A stretch of 64,000 bases of DNA from DATADW01 sp963733905 (GTDB taxonomy: Bacteria; Actinomycetota; Acidimicrobiia; Spongiisociales; DATADW01): positions 372,001 to 436,000 of the forward strand of contig CAVTEU010000018.1 in assembly GCA_963733905.1 (NCBI GenBank), in the 5' to 3' direction. The notes beneath the pieces are model-generated. The model worked only from the letters and a program-made list of their open reading frames with translations, made no database searches and was not told where the DNA came from. The first letter of the stretch is position 1. Each line of letters starts with the position of its first letter. Below are positions 1 to 8,913 of this stretch, one piece after another. Position numbers and translations under genes: made by a program.

Positions 1-24
1 TTGGCGGAATCCCCGACCACGGGG

Positions 25-799
25 TCACGGGACGATCCGGCCTTCCATCCCACCCGCCACAGTGATCACCTGACCCGAGACGTGGCCCGCCAGCCGATCG
101 CTGGCCAGCCAGACGATCGGCGGAGGCGACGTCTTCCGGCTCTCCCAGCTTCTTCAGGGACATGGTGGCGGTGACCCTCTCCACCAAGCTCGGGTCCGAC
201 CTGGCGTCGGCGATCATCGGCGTCACCGTCCACCCTGGGGCGACCGCATTGATCCGGCACCCCGTCGCCAAGACGCGCCACCTCGTTCTTCACCGAGAGG
301 AGGAGCCCGGTCAGGATCGCTCCTTTGGCTGCCGCATAGTCGGAGTGACCGGCTTCGCCGAAGACTCCGGCGGTCGACCCCACCAGCACGACGTTTCCCC
401 GGCCGGTGTTCGCTGCGTGACGGAGGAAGGCCGCCACCGTGTTGAAGGTGACCGAGAGGTTGGCGGCGATCGTGGCCTCCCACCGTTGCGGATGAGATCT
501 CCCAGATGGTCTCGTCCTGGGACGGCCAGACCCCGGCGTTGGCCACGCAGACATGGAGCCCGCCGAGCGCGGCCACCGCCTCGGCGACCAACAAGTCGGC
601 CTCGGGCGGGCGACGAAGGTCGGCCCGCAGCGCCACCCCACCGACCTCGACCAGCTAGCTCCTGCGCCCCGGATCGTGAGGTGTGGAGGTGCACAGCCAC
701 CCGGGCACCCTCGGCGGCAAAGGCCCGCACCACCGCGGTGCCGATCCCGCCGGCGCCTCCGGTGACCAGCACTCCCTGACCGGACAGACCCGTGTCCAT
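25..799 (-). CDS. Short-chain dehydrogenase/reductase (frame-broken)
   Basis: NAD(P)-dependent oxidoreductase of the SDR superfamily; substrate unknown. Near the start the Rossmann glycine motif TGGAGGIG is readable. About halfway, in another frame, come the strand with NVVLVGSTAG and the catalytic YAAAK (YxxxK) motif. The last residues GQVITVAGGMEGRIVP, before a TGA at 25-27, are a typical SDR C-terminus. Total span is about 258 codons, normal for the family. At least two frame breaks lie inside. It is divergent from the M3 peptidase, with only 44 bp between the starts. Fold and class are secure; the substrate cannot be inferred. Confidence 0.8.
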
Positions 800-843
800 G
801 AAACTATCCAGAGCGCCACTTCGGGGTGCCCTATGGTCAGCTC

Positions 844-2796
844 ATGAGCTTCACCTTCGCCAACACCCCCGAAGAGATCGACACCATCACCGAGCAGGCT
901 ATCCAGCGGGCCGACGCCATCGTCGAGCACGCTCGTCGCCACGTCCCCCAGAACGACCGCGGCAACCCTGCTTCCGCTCGACGAGATCGGCGCCATCATC
1001 GGCGACTCGTTCGGGCGGGGGGGATTCATGGCGTTTGTCCACCCGGATCCGGCGGTGCGGGAGGCCGGGTCGCCGGGCAGAGGAACGTCTGCAGAAATGG
1101 GCGGTGGACCTCGTCTTCCGTGATGATCTCTACCGGGCGGTCAAGGAGTACGCCGATACCGACGAAGCCAAGGCACTCACCGGCGAGCCGGCAAGATTGC
1201 TCGACTTCACGCTGCGCGATCTGCGCAGGGCCGGTCACGAGCTCGATCCGCAGGCCAGAGAGGAGGCGAAACGGATCGCCGCCCGCCTCGTGGAGCTATC
1301 CGTCGCCTTCGACAGGAACATCGCCGATTGGGAGGACCATCTGACCGTGCCGGCCGAGGGCCTCGATGGTCTTCCCGATGCCTACATCGCCCGTCTTCAG
1401 CCCGGCGAACTCGAAGGGACATACAAGGTCACGATGGCCTATCCCGACGTCGATCCCGTTCCTCGAGAACGCACGGCGGCGTGACCTCCGCCAGGAGCTC
1501 GCCTTCAAGTTCAACACCCGCGCCGTCGAGGCCAACACCCCATTGCTGGAGGAGGCGGTCGGGCTGCGCCGCCGCACCGCAGAGCTGTTCGGGCTTCCCG
1601 TCCTGGGCCCATTACGCGATGGAAGAGCAGATGGCGAAGGAGCCCGATCAGGTCTCGGACTTCTACGACAAGCTCATCCCTCCGTTGACCGAGAAGGGGC
1701 GTCTCGAGTTGGAGGTCATGGCCAAACTCCTCGAGCAGGACACCGGGGAAACGACGGTCCAGCCGTGGGACTGGCGCTATTACGACACGCAGATCCGGCG
1801 TCGTGACTTCGGAGTCGACCCGATCGAGGTGGCCGCCTATTTCCCACTCGAGCAGGTGCTCGATGGGATGCTCGAGATAACCGGGGAAGTGTTCGGTGTC
1901 GAGTTCCGCGAGCTCGACGACCAGCCGGTGTGGCACTCCGATGTCACGGCGCGGGCCATCGTCGACAGCGCCACCGGCGATGAGATCGCCACTGTCTTCA
2001 TGGATCTGTTCCCCCGCGAGGGCACCTACAGCCACGCCGCCGCCTTCACCCTGGTCGGCGGGAAGACTGGAGCCCGACGGCAGCTACCGGCATCCGGTCT
2101 CGACGATCGTCGCCAACCTGACAAAGCCGACCCCCGAGCGACCCTCGTTGCTCCAGCACGACGAGGTGGTCACGCTGTTCCACGAGTTCGGGCACATCCT
2201 CCACCAGACGCTGACCCGCGCCGAGATGGTCCGGTTCTCCGGGAGCAACACCGAGGGGGACTTCGTCGAGGCGCCATCCCAGATCATGGAGCATTGGTGC
2301 TGGAAGCCTGAGGTCCTGCAGCGGTTCGCCCGCCACCACGAGACCGGCGAGCCCATTCCCGCCGACCTGGTGGATCGCCTCGTTGCGGCGCGCAACCTCG
2401 ACGTGGGACTGCATGATGCTTCGTCAGATCTCACTCGGCGTCCTCGACCTCGGGCTGCACGGTCCGTGGGACGAACTCGATCTCGACGCGATCACGCGCA
2501 GGGCCAACGCGGTGACGCTGATCCCCTTCCACGAGGGCACGTTCTTCCCTGCCAGCTTCGGGCACATGATGGCGGGGTACGACGCCGGCTACTACGGATA
2601 CCTGTGGTCGGAGGTCTACGGCGACGACATGTTCAGCCGCTTCGATGAGGAGGGTGTCACCTCGAATCAGGTCGGAATGGCCTATCGCCGCGCCGTCCTC
2701 GAGCCTGGCGGCAGCCGCGACGGGGCCGACATGCTGCGCGACTTCCTGGGACGCGAACCCGACAACCGAGCCTTCCTCAAGAAGCTCGGGATCTGA
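844..2796 (+). CDS. M3 family zinc oligopeptidase (thimet oligopeptidase-like, frame-broken)
   Basis: Cytosolic zinc metallopeptidase that cleaves oligopeptides. The zinc motif HEFGH is at 2181-2195, followed by the second-ligand region with EAPSQIMEHW about 25 residues later, as in subfamily M3A. The C-terminal catalytic segment FHEGTFFPASFGHMMAGYDA (with YYGYLWSEVYGDDMF following) is also typical. The span is 651 codons, the usual length of Dcp/thimet oligopeptidase proteins. Several frame breaks occur, one next to a run of eight G near 1018-1025. The start is the ATG giving MSFTFANTPEEI. No signal peptide is seen. Confidence 0.88.
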
Positions 2797-2889
2797 TCAC
2801 CGCAGGGGCTTCGATAGCCGGTGATCGGCGGGAACCATCGGACCCGGAAGTTACGTACAAACGGTTGACGGCGACTAATCCGCCAGGGC

Positions 2890-2981
2890 CTCCGGCTCCG
2901 AACAAGCGGGTACGGGCAACCCAGCGGAATGGGCGACATCCGTCAGACGTTGAATGGATGCCCGGGTCAGGAGGCCCGATA
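2890..2981 (+). promoter_or_regulatory. Possible structured leader upstream of the small Cys/His protein
   Basis: The 185-bp gap after the M3 gene contains small complementary segments: GGGT/ACCC near 2910-2925, then GGGC...ATCC pairing with GGAT...GCCC near 2931-2965. These end at an AGGAGG ribosome-binding site nine bases before the ATG at 2982. I do not recognise a known riboswitch class. It could equally be an ordinary intergenic region. Confidence 0.25.
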
Positions 2982-3282
2982 ATGAGCACCGACACATTCA
3001 AAGGTGAGAAGATCCAGAGCGGGAGGCGGCCCTCCCGCACCTATGCCAAGGGGACGGGTCTGCGCCGTGAGCGGCTGTGAGACCAAGCTCTCGATGTACA
3101 ACCGCCGCGAGTACTGCCATGTCCACGCCCCTGTGAGGTTCCCCCGGGTGAGAGGCCGCATCCTCCCGGGAGCGCCTGACACAGATCGCGCCGGGATTCC
3201 CTTCCCTCCCCGGCGTCCGACGAGGCCCCGGACCCCCTCCCCGGGGCCTCGTCACGTCTACCCCAGCGAACCCCGGGTTTGA
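2982..3282 (+). CDS. Small basic Cys/His-rich protein, unknown function
   Basis: The ATG has a good AGGAGG site nine bases upstream. The first reading frame gives MSTDTFKGEKIQSGRRPSRT, then a one-base break, after which the text continues as GRVCAVSGCETKLSMYNRRE-YCHVHAPVRFPRVRG. Two Cys, then Cys-x-x-His, look like a small zinc-binding knuckle with C-x4-C and C-x2-H spacing. The reading frame stays open to 3282, but a 13-bp hairpin at 3219-3253 lies inside it. The natural protein may therefore be about 65 residues and end near 3175, with the rest read-through after an indel. I believe short proteins of this form occur in related actinobacteria, but no function is known to me. Confidence 0.5.
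3219..3253 (+). terminator. Strong GC hairpin, probable terminator of the small gene
   Basis: The arms at 3219-3231 and 3241-3253 (GACGAGGCCCCGG / CCGGGGCCTCGTC) form a perfect 13-bp stem with a 9-nt loop. No T-tract follows, which is common in high-GC actinobacteria. It separates the small protein gene from the copper operon control region. Confidence 0.6.
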
Positions 3283-3389
3283 GCCGCGCCTCTACAACCG
3301 TTCGAACCCTGGGTTCGGGGGCTGACGCCACGTCACAACGAACCGTGGGCTCGAAGCGCGCCTCTGCAACCGTTCGAACCCTGGGTTGC
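3267..3389. repeat. Four palindromic sites at exact 36-bp spacing
   Basis: Near-palindromes of the form CGAACCCTGGGTTCG start at 3267, 3303, 3339 and 3375, exactly 36 bp apart. Copy 2 is a perfect CGAAC-n5-GTTCG; the others differ at one to three positions. Units 1 and 3 also share their spacer (GCGCCTCT, then CAACCGTT), so the array may have arisen by duplication of a 72-bp unit. It lies between the hairpin at 3253 and the CsoR operator at 3395. The shape resembles a LexA box, but that has a 4-bp centre rather than 5. Confidence 0.8.
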
Positions 3390-3394
3390 TCTAG

Positions 3395-3419
3395 AACCCC
3401 ACCCCCGGTGGGGTGGGAC
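3395..3419 (+). promoter_or_regulatory. CsoR operator
   Basis: A GC-rich inverted repeat CCCCACC-CCC-GGTGGGG (arms 3397-3403 and 3407-3413), followed by TGGGA, sits 19 bp before csoR. It closely matches the known actinobacterial CsoR operator, a CCCACCCCC/GTGGGGTGGG palindrome. Cu(I)-bound CsoR would release it and derepress the operon. Confidence 0.85.
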
Positions 3420-3437
3420 TGTGATACACTTTCCCAC

Positions 3438-3737
3438 ATGAAGCAACACCACAAGCAGACTTCGCTCAACCGGTTGAAGACGGTTCGTGGCCATCTCGAT
3501 GGGGTCATAGCCATGGTCGAGGACGAGCGGTACTGCCCCGAGATCATGAAGCAGGTATCGGCGCTGCAGGCCTCGCTCGAGCGGGTGAACCGGGTGCTCC
3601 TCCAGAACCACCTGGAGACGTGCGTCAGCGAGGCCGTCGCCGAGGGGCGCACCGCGGAGATCGTGGACGAGCTCCTCGAGACCATGAAGTACACCGCGGC
3701 TGTCACCGGCCCGATCGAATCCGAGGTGACCCGATGA
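3438..3737 (+). CDS. csoR: Copper-sensing transcriptional repressor CsoR
   Basis: All-helical DUF156-family copper(I) sensor of 99 residues that represses its own operon. The Cu(I) ligand triad Cys33, His58 and Cys62 is intact (in ERYCPEI and QNHLETC), matching Cys-His-Cys of characterised CsoR proteins. The matching operator lies directly upstream, and the gene overlaps copZ by ATGA, so both are translated as a unit. The reading frame is intact. RcnR/FrmR relatives use a different N-terminal ligand pattern, which supports copper as the effector. Confidence 0.95.
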   Translation: MKQHHKQTSLNRLKTVRGHLDGVIAMVEDERYCPEIMKQVSALQASLERVNRVLLQNHLETCVSEAVAEGRTAEIVDELLETMKYTAAVTGPIESEVTR

Positions 3738-3943
3738 CCCAGATCAACTTCTCGGTTCCAGACATCTCTTGCGACCACTGCAAGCACTCCATCGAGGAGG
3801 CTGTCGGCGCGCTCGCCGGGGTCGAATCGGTCGAGGTCGGGATCGAATCGAAGGTGGTGGCGGTCGACTTTGACGACACGTCCGTATCGCCAGACCAGAT
3901 AGTCACCGCCATCGAGGGCCAGGGATACGAGGTGGCCGGTTGA
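3734..3943 (+). CDS. copZ: Copper chaperone CopZ-like HMA protein
   Basis: A 69-residue single heavy-metal-associated domain with the metal motif ISCDHC near residues 11-15 and the conserved ending GQGYEVAG. Such soluble proteins carry Cu(I) to the P1B ATPase. Its ATG overlaps the csoR stop and its TGA overlaps the TTG start of copA, showing tight translational coupling. The frame is intact. Confidence 0.93.
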   Translation: MTQINFSVPDISCDHCKHSIEEAVGALAGVESVEVGIESKVVAVDFDDTSVSPDQIVTAIEGQGYEVAG

Positions 3944-6102
3944 ACGAGACCGAACGTCCCGACCTCACCTTCGAAGTAGAGGGGATGACCTGCGCGTCGT
4001 GTGCAATGCGCGTCGAGCGCGTGCTCTCCCGCCAACCCGAGGTGGACAACGCCGCGGTCAATTTCGCCACCGGGACCGCGGTGGTGAGCCTTTCCGACCC
4101 GGTCGAGCCAGAGGACCTTCGCCAGGCCGTGCAGCGAATCGGTTACGACCTCCATGTCGTGACGGATGACGACCCAGCCCACCACTCGGACGAACACGCC
4201 GGTCATGGCTCTTCGTGGCGATCGTTCTGGTGGGCGGCCGCCATATCGGCGCCCTTGTTGGTACTTGGCATGTTCGGACCGGATGCGACGTGGAGCCGGC
4301 GTGCTCCAATGGGCGCTGGCGACGCCGGTGGTCCTCGTCCTCGGCTGGCAATTCCACCGCAATACGGTGTTGAGGCTCCGCTCGGGCGACGTTTCGATGG
4401 ACACCTTGATCTCGGTGGGGACCCTCGCCGCCTATGGGTATTCGGTCTGGGCCGATAACCGCCGGTGAAGAGATCTACTTCGAGGTGGCGGCGGTCATCG
4501 TGACGCTCGTTCTCCTCGGCCGTGCCCTGGAAGCCCAAGCACGGGGACGCGCCTCGGCTGCGATAAGCAGGTTGTTCGAACTCGGTGCCAGCGAGGCTGT
4601 GGTCCTCGACGACGGCGTCGAGACCGTGGTTCCCATCGAGCAGGTCGCAGTCGGCGATCTCATGGTCGTTCGGCCAGGAGGGAAGATCCCGACGGATGGC
4701 GAGGTGGTCGACGGGGAGTCAGCGGTCGACGAGAGCATGCTCACCGGCGAGTCGCTCCCGGTCGAGAAGTACCCGGCAGACGCCGTCTACGGCGCGACCA
4801 TCAACCAGAACGGGCGTCTTGTTGGTGCGTGCAACTGCGATCGGGGCCGGCACCGCCCTCGGCCGGGATCGTCAGGGCCGTGGAGGAAGCGCAGAACTCC
4901 AAGGCACCCGTCCAGCACCTGGCCGACCGGGTTTCTGCTGTGTTCGTCCCCGTCGTGGTGCTGGTGGCCGCCCTCACCTTCGTCGGATGGCTGCTGTTCG
5001 GGGGCCGACGTCGCCACGGCGTTGCAGGCGGCGGTTGCCGTTCTCATCATCGCCTGCCCCTGCGCACTCGGTCTGGCGACACCAACGGCGGTCATGGTCG
5101 GCAGTGGCCGGGGCGCCGAGTCGGGAATCCTGTTTCGCACGGGGAGAAGCCATCGAACAGTCGGCCCGGGTGACCGACGTGGCCTTCGACAAGACGGGGA
5201 CGCTCACCACGGGCGTCATGACACTCACCGAGGTCCTGGCGCTCGGTGACCGTCGCCAGTTCCTCCGGATGGTCGGCTCGGTCGAGGCAGCCAGCGAGCA
5301 CCCCATCGGGCGCGCCGTTGCCCTGGGTGCCGAGGAAGCCGGCATAGACCTGACCGGAGTGAACGGGTTCAATGCCATCGGGGGCCGGGGGGTCATCGGG
5401 ACCGTGGACGGGGTCGAGGTGGTTGTGGGTACTCCCAAACTGCTCGCAGATCGCGGATTCTTTGTGCCCGATGTCCTCACCGACCGGATGGCGGAGGTCG
5501 AGAGCCAGGGAGCGACTGCCTTCCTCGGTGGCTGGGACGGTGAGGCGAAGGGGATGATCGCCGTGGCGGACACGCCCCGCGAAAGTGCCGCCGGCGCCAT
5601 CGCCGCGTTGAGCGAACTGGGTCTGGGCACCGCTCTCATCACCGGAGACAACCAACGGACGGCCGAAGCCGTGGCGGCTCGCCTTGGGATCACCCGGGTC
5701 GAGGCAGAGGTGACGCCGGAAGAGAAGGCCGAGGTCTTGAACCGGTTGCGTGGTGACCAAAGGGCCGTCGCCTTTGTCGGCGACGGGATCAACGACGCGC
5801 CCGCTCTGGCCGCGGCCGATGTGGGGATCGCCATCGGCACGGGGACCGACGTCGCAATCGAAACTGCCGACGTCGTCCTGATGGCGGGCGACCCCGCCCT
5901 GGTGGTGACCGCCATCCGACTGGCGCGCCGAACCTTCGCCGTGATCCGGCAAAACCTGTTCTGGGCGTTCGGCTACAACGTCGCCGCGATACCCCTTGCC
6001 GCCGCCGGGCTGCTCGACCCGATGATCGCCGCCGCCGCCATGGCGCTATCGAGCGTCTCGGTGGTCACCAACTCGCTGCGGTTGCGGCGCTTCGACCGCT
6101 GA
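3940..6102 (+). CDS. copA: Cu(I)-exporting P1B-type ATPase CopA (frame-broken)
   Basis: Integral membrane copper exporter. In order: N-terminal HMA domain with TCASC, membrane helices, the actuator TGES motif (near 4745), the transmembrane metal site CPC in IIACPCALGLATPTA (near 5055), the phosphorylation loop DKTGTLT (near 5190), EHPIG, TGDN and GDGINDAPALAAAD (near 5780). The total is 721 codons, the family norm. Several single-base breaks lie between 4290 and 5150. One is an extra G in the G5 run at about 5002: removing it restores LLFGADVATALQ. The start is TTG, overlapping the copZ stop. With CsoR it forms a complete copper detoxification operon. Confidence 0.93.
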
Positions 6103-6555
6103 GGTCAGACCGCCGGGGGAGGCTCGTCGAGCTGGTGGCAACGGGCTCGGCGGCAACTCGCTTTCCGGGGGAGGAGCGCTGGGGGGTGGTGGGCGGGGCG
6201 TGGAAGACGGTGGTGGAGGGATCGATGCAACCACATCGGTCGGGGCCACCGTGGGGGTGCCGCCGCTGAGCTGGACCAGCGTGGCGATGTTGTCGTTGAT
6301 CCGGAACAGCGCCGAGACCACCTCCAGGTAGATCCGGAACAGGATCACGTAGAGGAAGAACCCCACAACGGCGAAGATGATCCCGAACACGATCCCAAAC
6401 CCGCCGCCTCGGGCCGAGGAGATCGAGCACCGCAATAGCGCCCCGATGGCTGCGAACACGATGAGGATCACGAATATGACGCGGATGATCTTCGGTGTGA
6501 CGTACTCCCTGAAGGAGAAGTCGAAGAGCCCGCTGAAGAAGCTCTGAGATTCCAC
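6046..6555 (-). CDS. DUF4282 membrane protein
   Basis: A 169-residue protein with an N-terminal DUF4282 signature: FDFSFREYVTPKIIRVIFV, two transmembrane helices (about residues 20-45 and 55-80), then YLEVVSALFRINDNI. A proline/serine-rich tail follows. The last 19 or so codons overlap the end of copA on the other strand, so the true stop may lie near 6105 if an indel is present in the low-complexity tail. The family has no assigned biochemical function. Confidence 0.8.
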   Translation of the reverse strand: MESQSFFSGLFDFSFREYVTPKIIRVIFVILIVFAAIGALLRCSISSARGGGFGIVFGIIFAVVGFFLYVILFRIYLEVVSALFRINDNIATLVQLSGGTPTVAPTDVVASIPPPPSSTPRPPPPSAPPPESELPPSPLPPARRASPGGLTSAVEAPQPQRVGDHRDAR

Positions 6556-6595
6556 GGCCGTTCCTCCTCATATGGTCTCGGGGCCGTGGTGGAAG

Positions 6596-7246
6596 CTAGC
6601 GCCCGGCGAGGCCGGGAGTCGGGATTCCGGCTTCGAGATCAGCCTGGTAATCCGGCATCGGTCGGTTTCCGCCGTCCAACAGGTCGTGCTCGAGGGTGTC
6701 GATGAGAAGCCTCGTCGCAACGGAGTGCTCCCATCCTCGCTCGACCACCAAGTGCTGGTAGGCGGACGGATGGACCACGGTCCAGACCCAATCGGTCGCC
6801 CGGTCCACATCCCAACCCTCGGTGAGCAGACCGGCTTCGTCGAGCCGAGCCACGGCGATCCGGATGCCGTTCCACCAATCGTCCATCCGATCCCGATATG
6901 CCTCGGCGCCATCGGCTCCGTTGACCGCGGCCGCCTCCAGCGCTCGGGCCAGAGCGAGAATGGTCGGGACGTATCCGAACCACTCCTCGAGTGTCTGTCT
7001 GAAACCATCCAACGGCGGGAGGTCTCTGGTGGCAGCCAGCCGTTGGGTGAAGCCCGAGGTCCGGTCGACCCGGTGCGCCATCTCGACCAGCAGCGTGGCC
7101 TTGTTGCCAAAGTGGAGGTAAACCGATTGGCGGGAGACACCGGCCCGGCGCCCGACATCGCCGAGAGTCATCGCGGCGATGCCTCGTTCCTGGGTGATCT
7201 CCCAGGCGGCGGTGAGGATCCGAGCCCGGGTGTCGGCCGTTGTCAT
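6596..7246 (-). CDS. TetR family transcriptional regulator
   Basis: 216 residues. The helix-turn-helix is at about residues 25-58 (AAMTLGDVGRRAGVSRQSVY then LHFGNKATL). The C-terminal ligand-binding domain is divergent, as usual. The start chosen is MTTADTRARIL; upstream codons run through the divergent promoter and its palindromes. It is divergent from an acyl-CoA synthetase gene, so it probably represses that gene and itself in response to an acyl-CoA or the free acid (inference). Confidence 0.88.
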   Translation of the reverse strand: MTTADTRARILTAAWEITQERGIAAMTLGDVGRRAGVSRQSVYLHFGNKATLLVEMAHRVDRTSGFTQRLAATRDLPPLDGFRQTLEEWFGYVPTILALARALEAAAVNGADGAEAYRDRMDDWWNGIRIAVARLDEAGLLTEGWDVDRATDWVWTVVHPSAYQHLVVERGWEHSVATRLLIDTLEHDLLDGGNRPMPDYQADLEAGIPTPGLAGR

Positions 7247-7266
7247 TTGGGAAGATTCATATCCCA

Positions 7267-7310
7267 CTTGACATGTGTCAAGGAGACGGAGTACTTTACA
7301 CGCGTAAAGT
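7267..7310. promoter_or_regulatory. Two operator palindromes between TetR and acyl-CoA synthetase
   Basis: The first is a perfect 16-bp palindrome CTTGACATGTGTCAAG at 7267-7282. The second is ACTTTAC-n4-GTAAAGT at 7293-7310. The TTGACA of the first (7268-7273) can serve as a -35 with TACTTT (7292-7297) as a -10 for the rightward gene, so a repressor bound here would block the promoter. Confidence 0.7.
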
Positions 7311-7331
7311 TGACCGAGAAGGGGGAGGAGC

Positions 7332-8889
7332 ATGATCTGGGTAAGCGCCCAACGGCCCATCGAGGCGGGGGGCAATCTTTATGGCCTCATCAAGGCTGCG
7401 GCCGACAACCATGGCGATCGGACGGCCCTGGTCGATGGCTCGACCGGCGCCAGCCATGACCTACAGCGACATGGTGGCCAAGGCCGATCGGGTCGCCGCA
7501 TGGCTGGTCGACGGCGGGCTTGCCCCCGGTGACCGGGTCGGATTGTGGATGCCGAACGTTCCCGAGTTCGCACTGTTCACCCTCGGCGCTCTCCAGGCAG
7601 GCGGGGTCGTCACCAGCCTCAACCCGGCTGCCTCCGACCGGGAAGCGGCGGCACAGTTCGTGGACTCGGCCCGTCGGTGGTGCTGACCATCCCCAAGAAG
7701 GTGCCGGTCGCCCTTTCGCTCGATATCCCGCGTGTGGTCACCACGGGTGAAGCCCCCGGCGCCGTTCCGATCTCCGAAGTGCTTGTCGAGCGATGCCCCG
7801 AGCACATCATCCGACGCCGGACCCGACGACCTGGCGTTCCTCCCCTACTCGAGCGGCACCACCGGGGTGCCCAAGGGAGTCATGCTGACCCACGGCAACA
7901 TGGTCGCCGTCTGCCGGCAACTCATCGGTGCGCTCGAGGTCGGTCCCGACGATGTGACGTTGGCCCTTGCGCCGTTCTTTCACATTCTCGGCTTCGCCGC
8001 CGAGTTGGTGCTTCCCCTCGCCGCCGGTGCCACGGTGGTGACCATGCCCCGATTCGATCCCATGCGGGTTCCTCGATCTGCTGGAGCGCCATCGGGTGAC
8101 ATATTTGGCGGTCCCGCCACCGGTCGGGTCGTTCCTGGCGCATCACCCTGCCGTCCTCGAACGCGACCTCGGCGCACTCGACCTGGTGGCGGTTGGAGGT
8201 GCGGCGTTCCCGGCGGACACACACCGCGCTCTCGCCGACCGCCTGCCGTGGTGCGCCATCGGTCAAGGATGGGGTCTTGACCGAGACCAGCGGGGCGGTG
8301 TGCGTGCCCCGACGAGGCGAGGGCACGACTCCCGGATCCGTTGGCTGTCTCCTCCCCGAAACCGAGCTTCGTGTTGTCGACCTCGAGAGCGGGGAGGACC
8401 TGGGCCCCGGCCATGACGGCGAGCTCTGGGTCCGAGGCCCACAGGTGATGGCGGGCTATCTCGGCCGTCCCGAAGCAACCGATGAGATGATCGATCCAGA
8501 GGGCTGGCTCCGGACCGGCGACCTGGGCCATATCGGCCTGATGGGCGAGGTCGTCATCGTCGACCGTCTCAAGGACCTCATCAAGGTCGATGGCTTCCAG
8601 GTGGCGCCTGCCGAGTTGGAGGCCGTACTTCTCGCCCACCCGTCTGTGCGGGACGCCGCGGTGCTCGCTCGACCGGACGAGCGCCATGGTGAGCTGCCGG
8701 TGGCATTCGTGGTCATCCGCGACGATGCGATGCGCCGACCCCGAGGAAATCGCTCAATGGGTGGCGGAGCAGTTGGCGCCGTACAAGCGGCTGGCAGCGG
8801 TGCACCCGGTTGATGAACTGCCGCGCACCCCTTCGGGGAAGCTGCTGAGGAGAACCCTGATCGAGCCCGCACTCGTAAGCGGCGCATAG
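7332..8889 (+). CDS. AMP-forming acyl-CoA synthetase (frame-broken)
   Basis: Adenylate-forming enzyme that activates a carboxylic acid to its CoA thioester through an acyl-AMP. Motifs in order: the P-loop-like YSSGTTGVPKGVMLTH (near 7850), the A5-type GWGLTETSGA (with one break), the A8 region GWLRTGDLGHIG (near 8505), DRLKDLIKVDGFQVAPAELE, and the catalytic-lysine segment PRTPSGKLLRRTL near the end. The length, about 519 codons, fits 4-coumarate/medium-chain acyl-CoA ligases. A GGAGG site precedes the ATG. Several frame breaks occur. Acid specificity cannot be told. Confidence 0.88.
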
Positions 8890-8913
8890 TAACTGAGCGT
8901 GCGCCGGCCGTTC

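Noticed and set aside
844..2796. Programmed frameshifting in the M3 peptidase and other genes
   Set aside because: Breaks are too many, occur in unrelated genes, lack slippery-site plus pseudoknot layouts, and often lie at homopolymers; sequencing or assembly error explains them better.
3303..3317. LexA (SOS) box
   Set aside because: CGAAC and GTTCG are separated by five bases; the actinobacterial LexA box has four. No SOS gene follows.
3267..3389. The 36-bp palindrome array as a CRISPR array or tRNA-like pair
   Set aside because: Only the 15-bp palindromes repeat well and spacers are themselves related between units 1 and 3; no cas genes are present. The TTCGAACC text resembles a T-arm, but no acceptor or anticodon stem can be folded.
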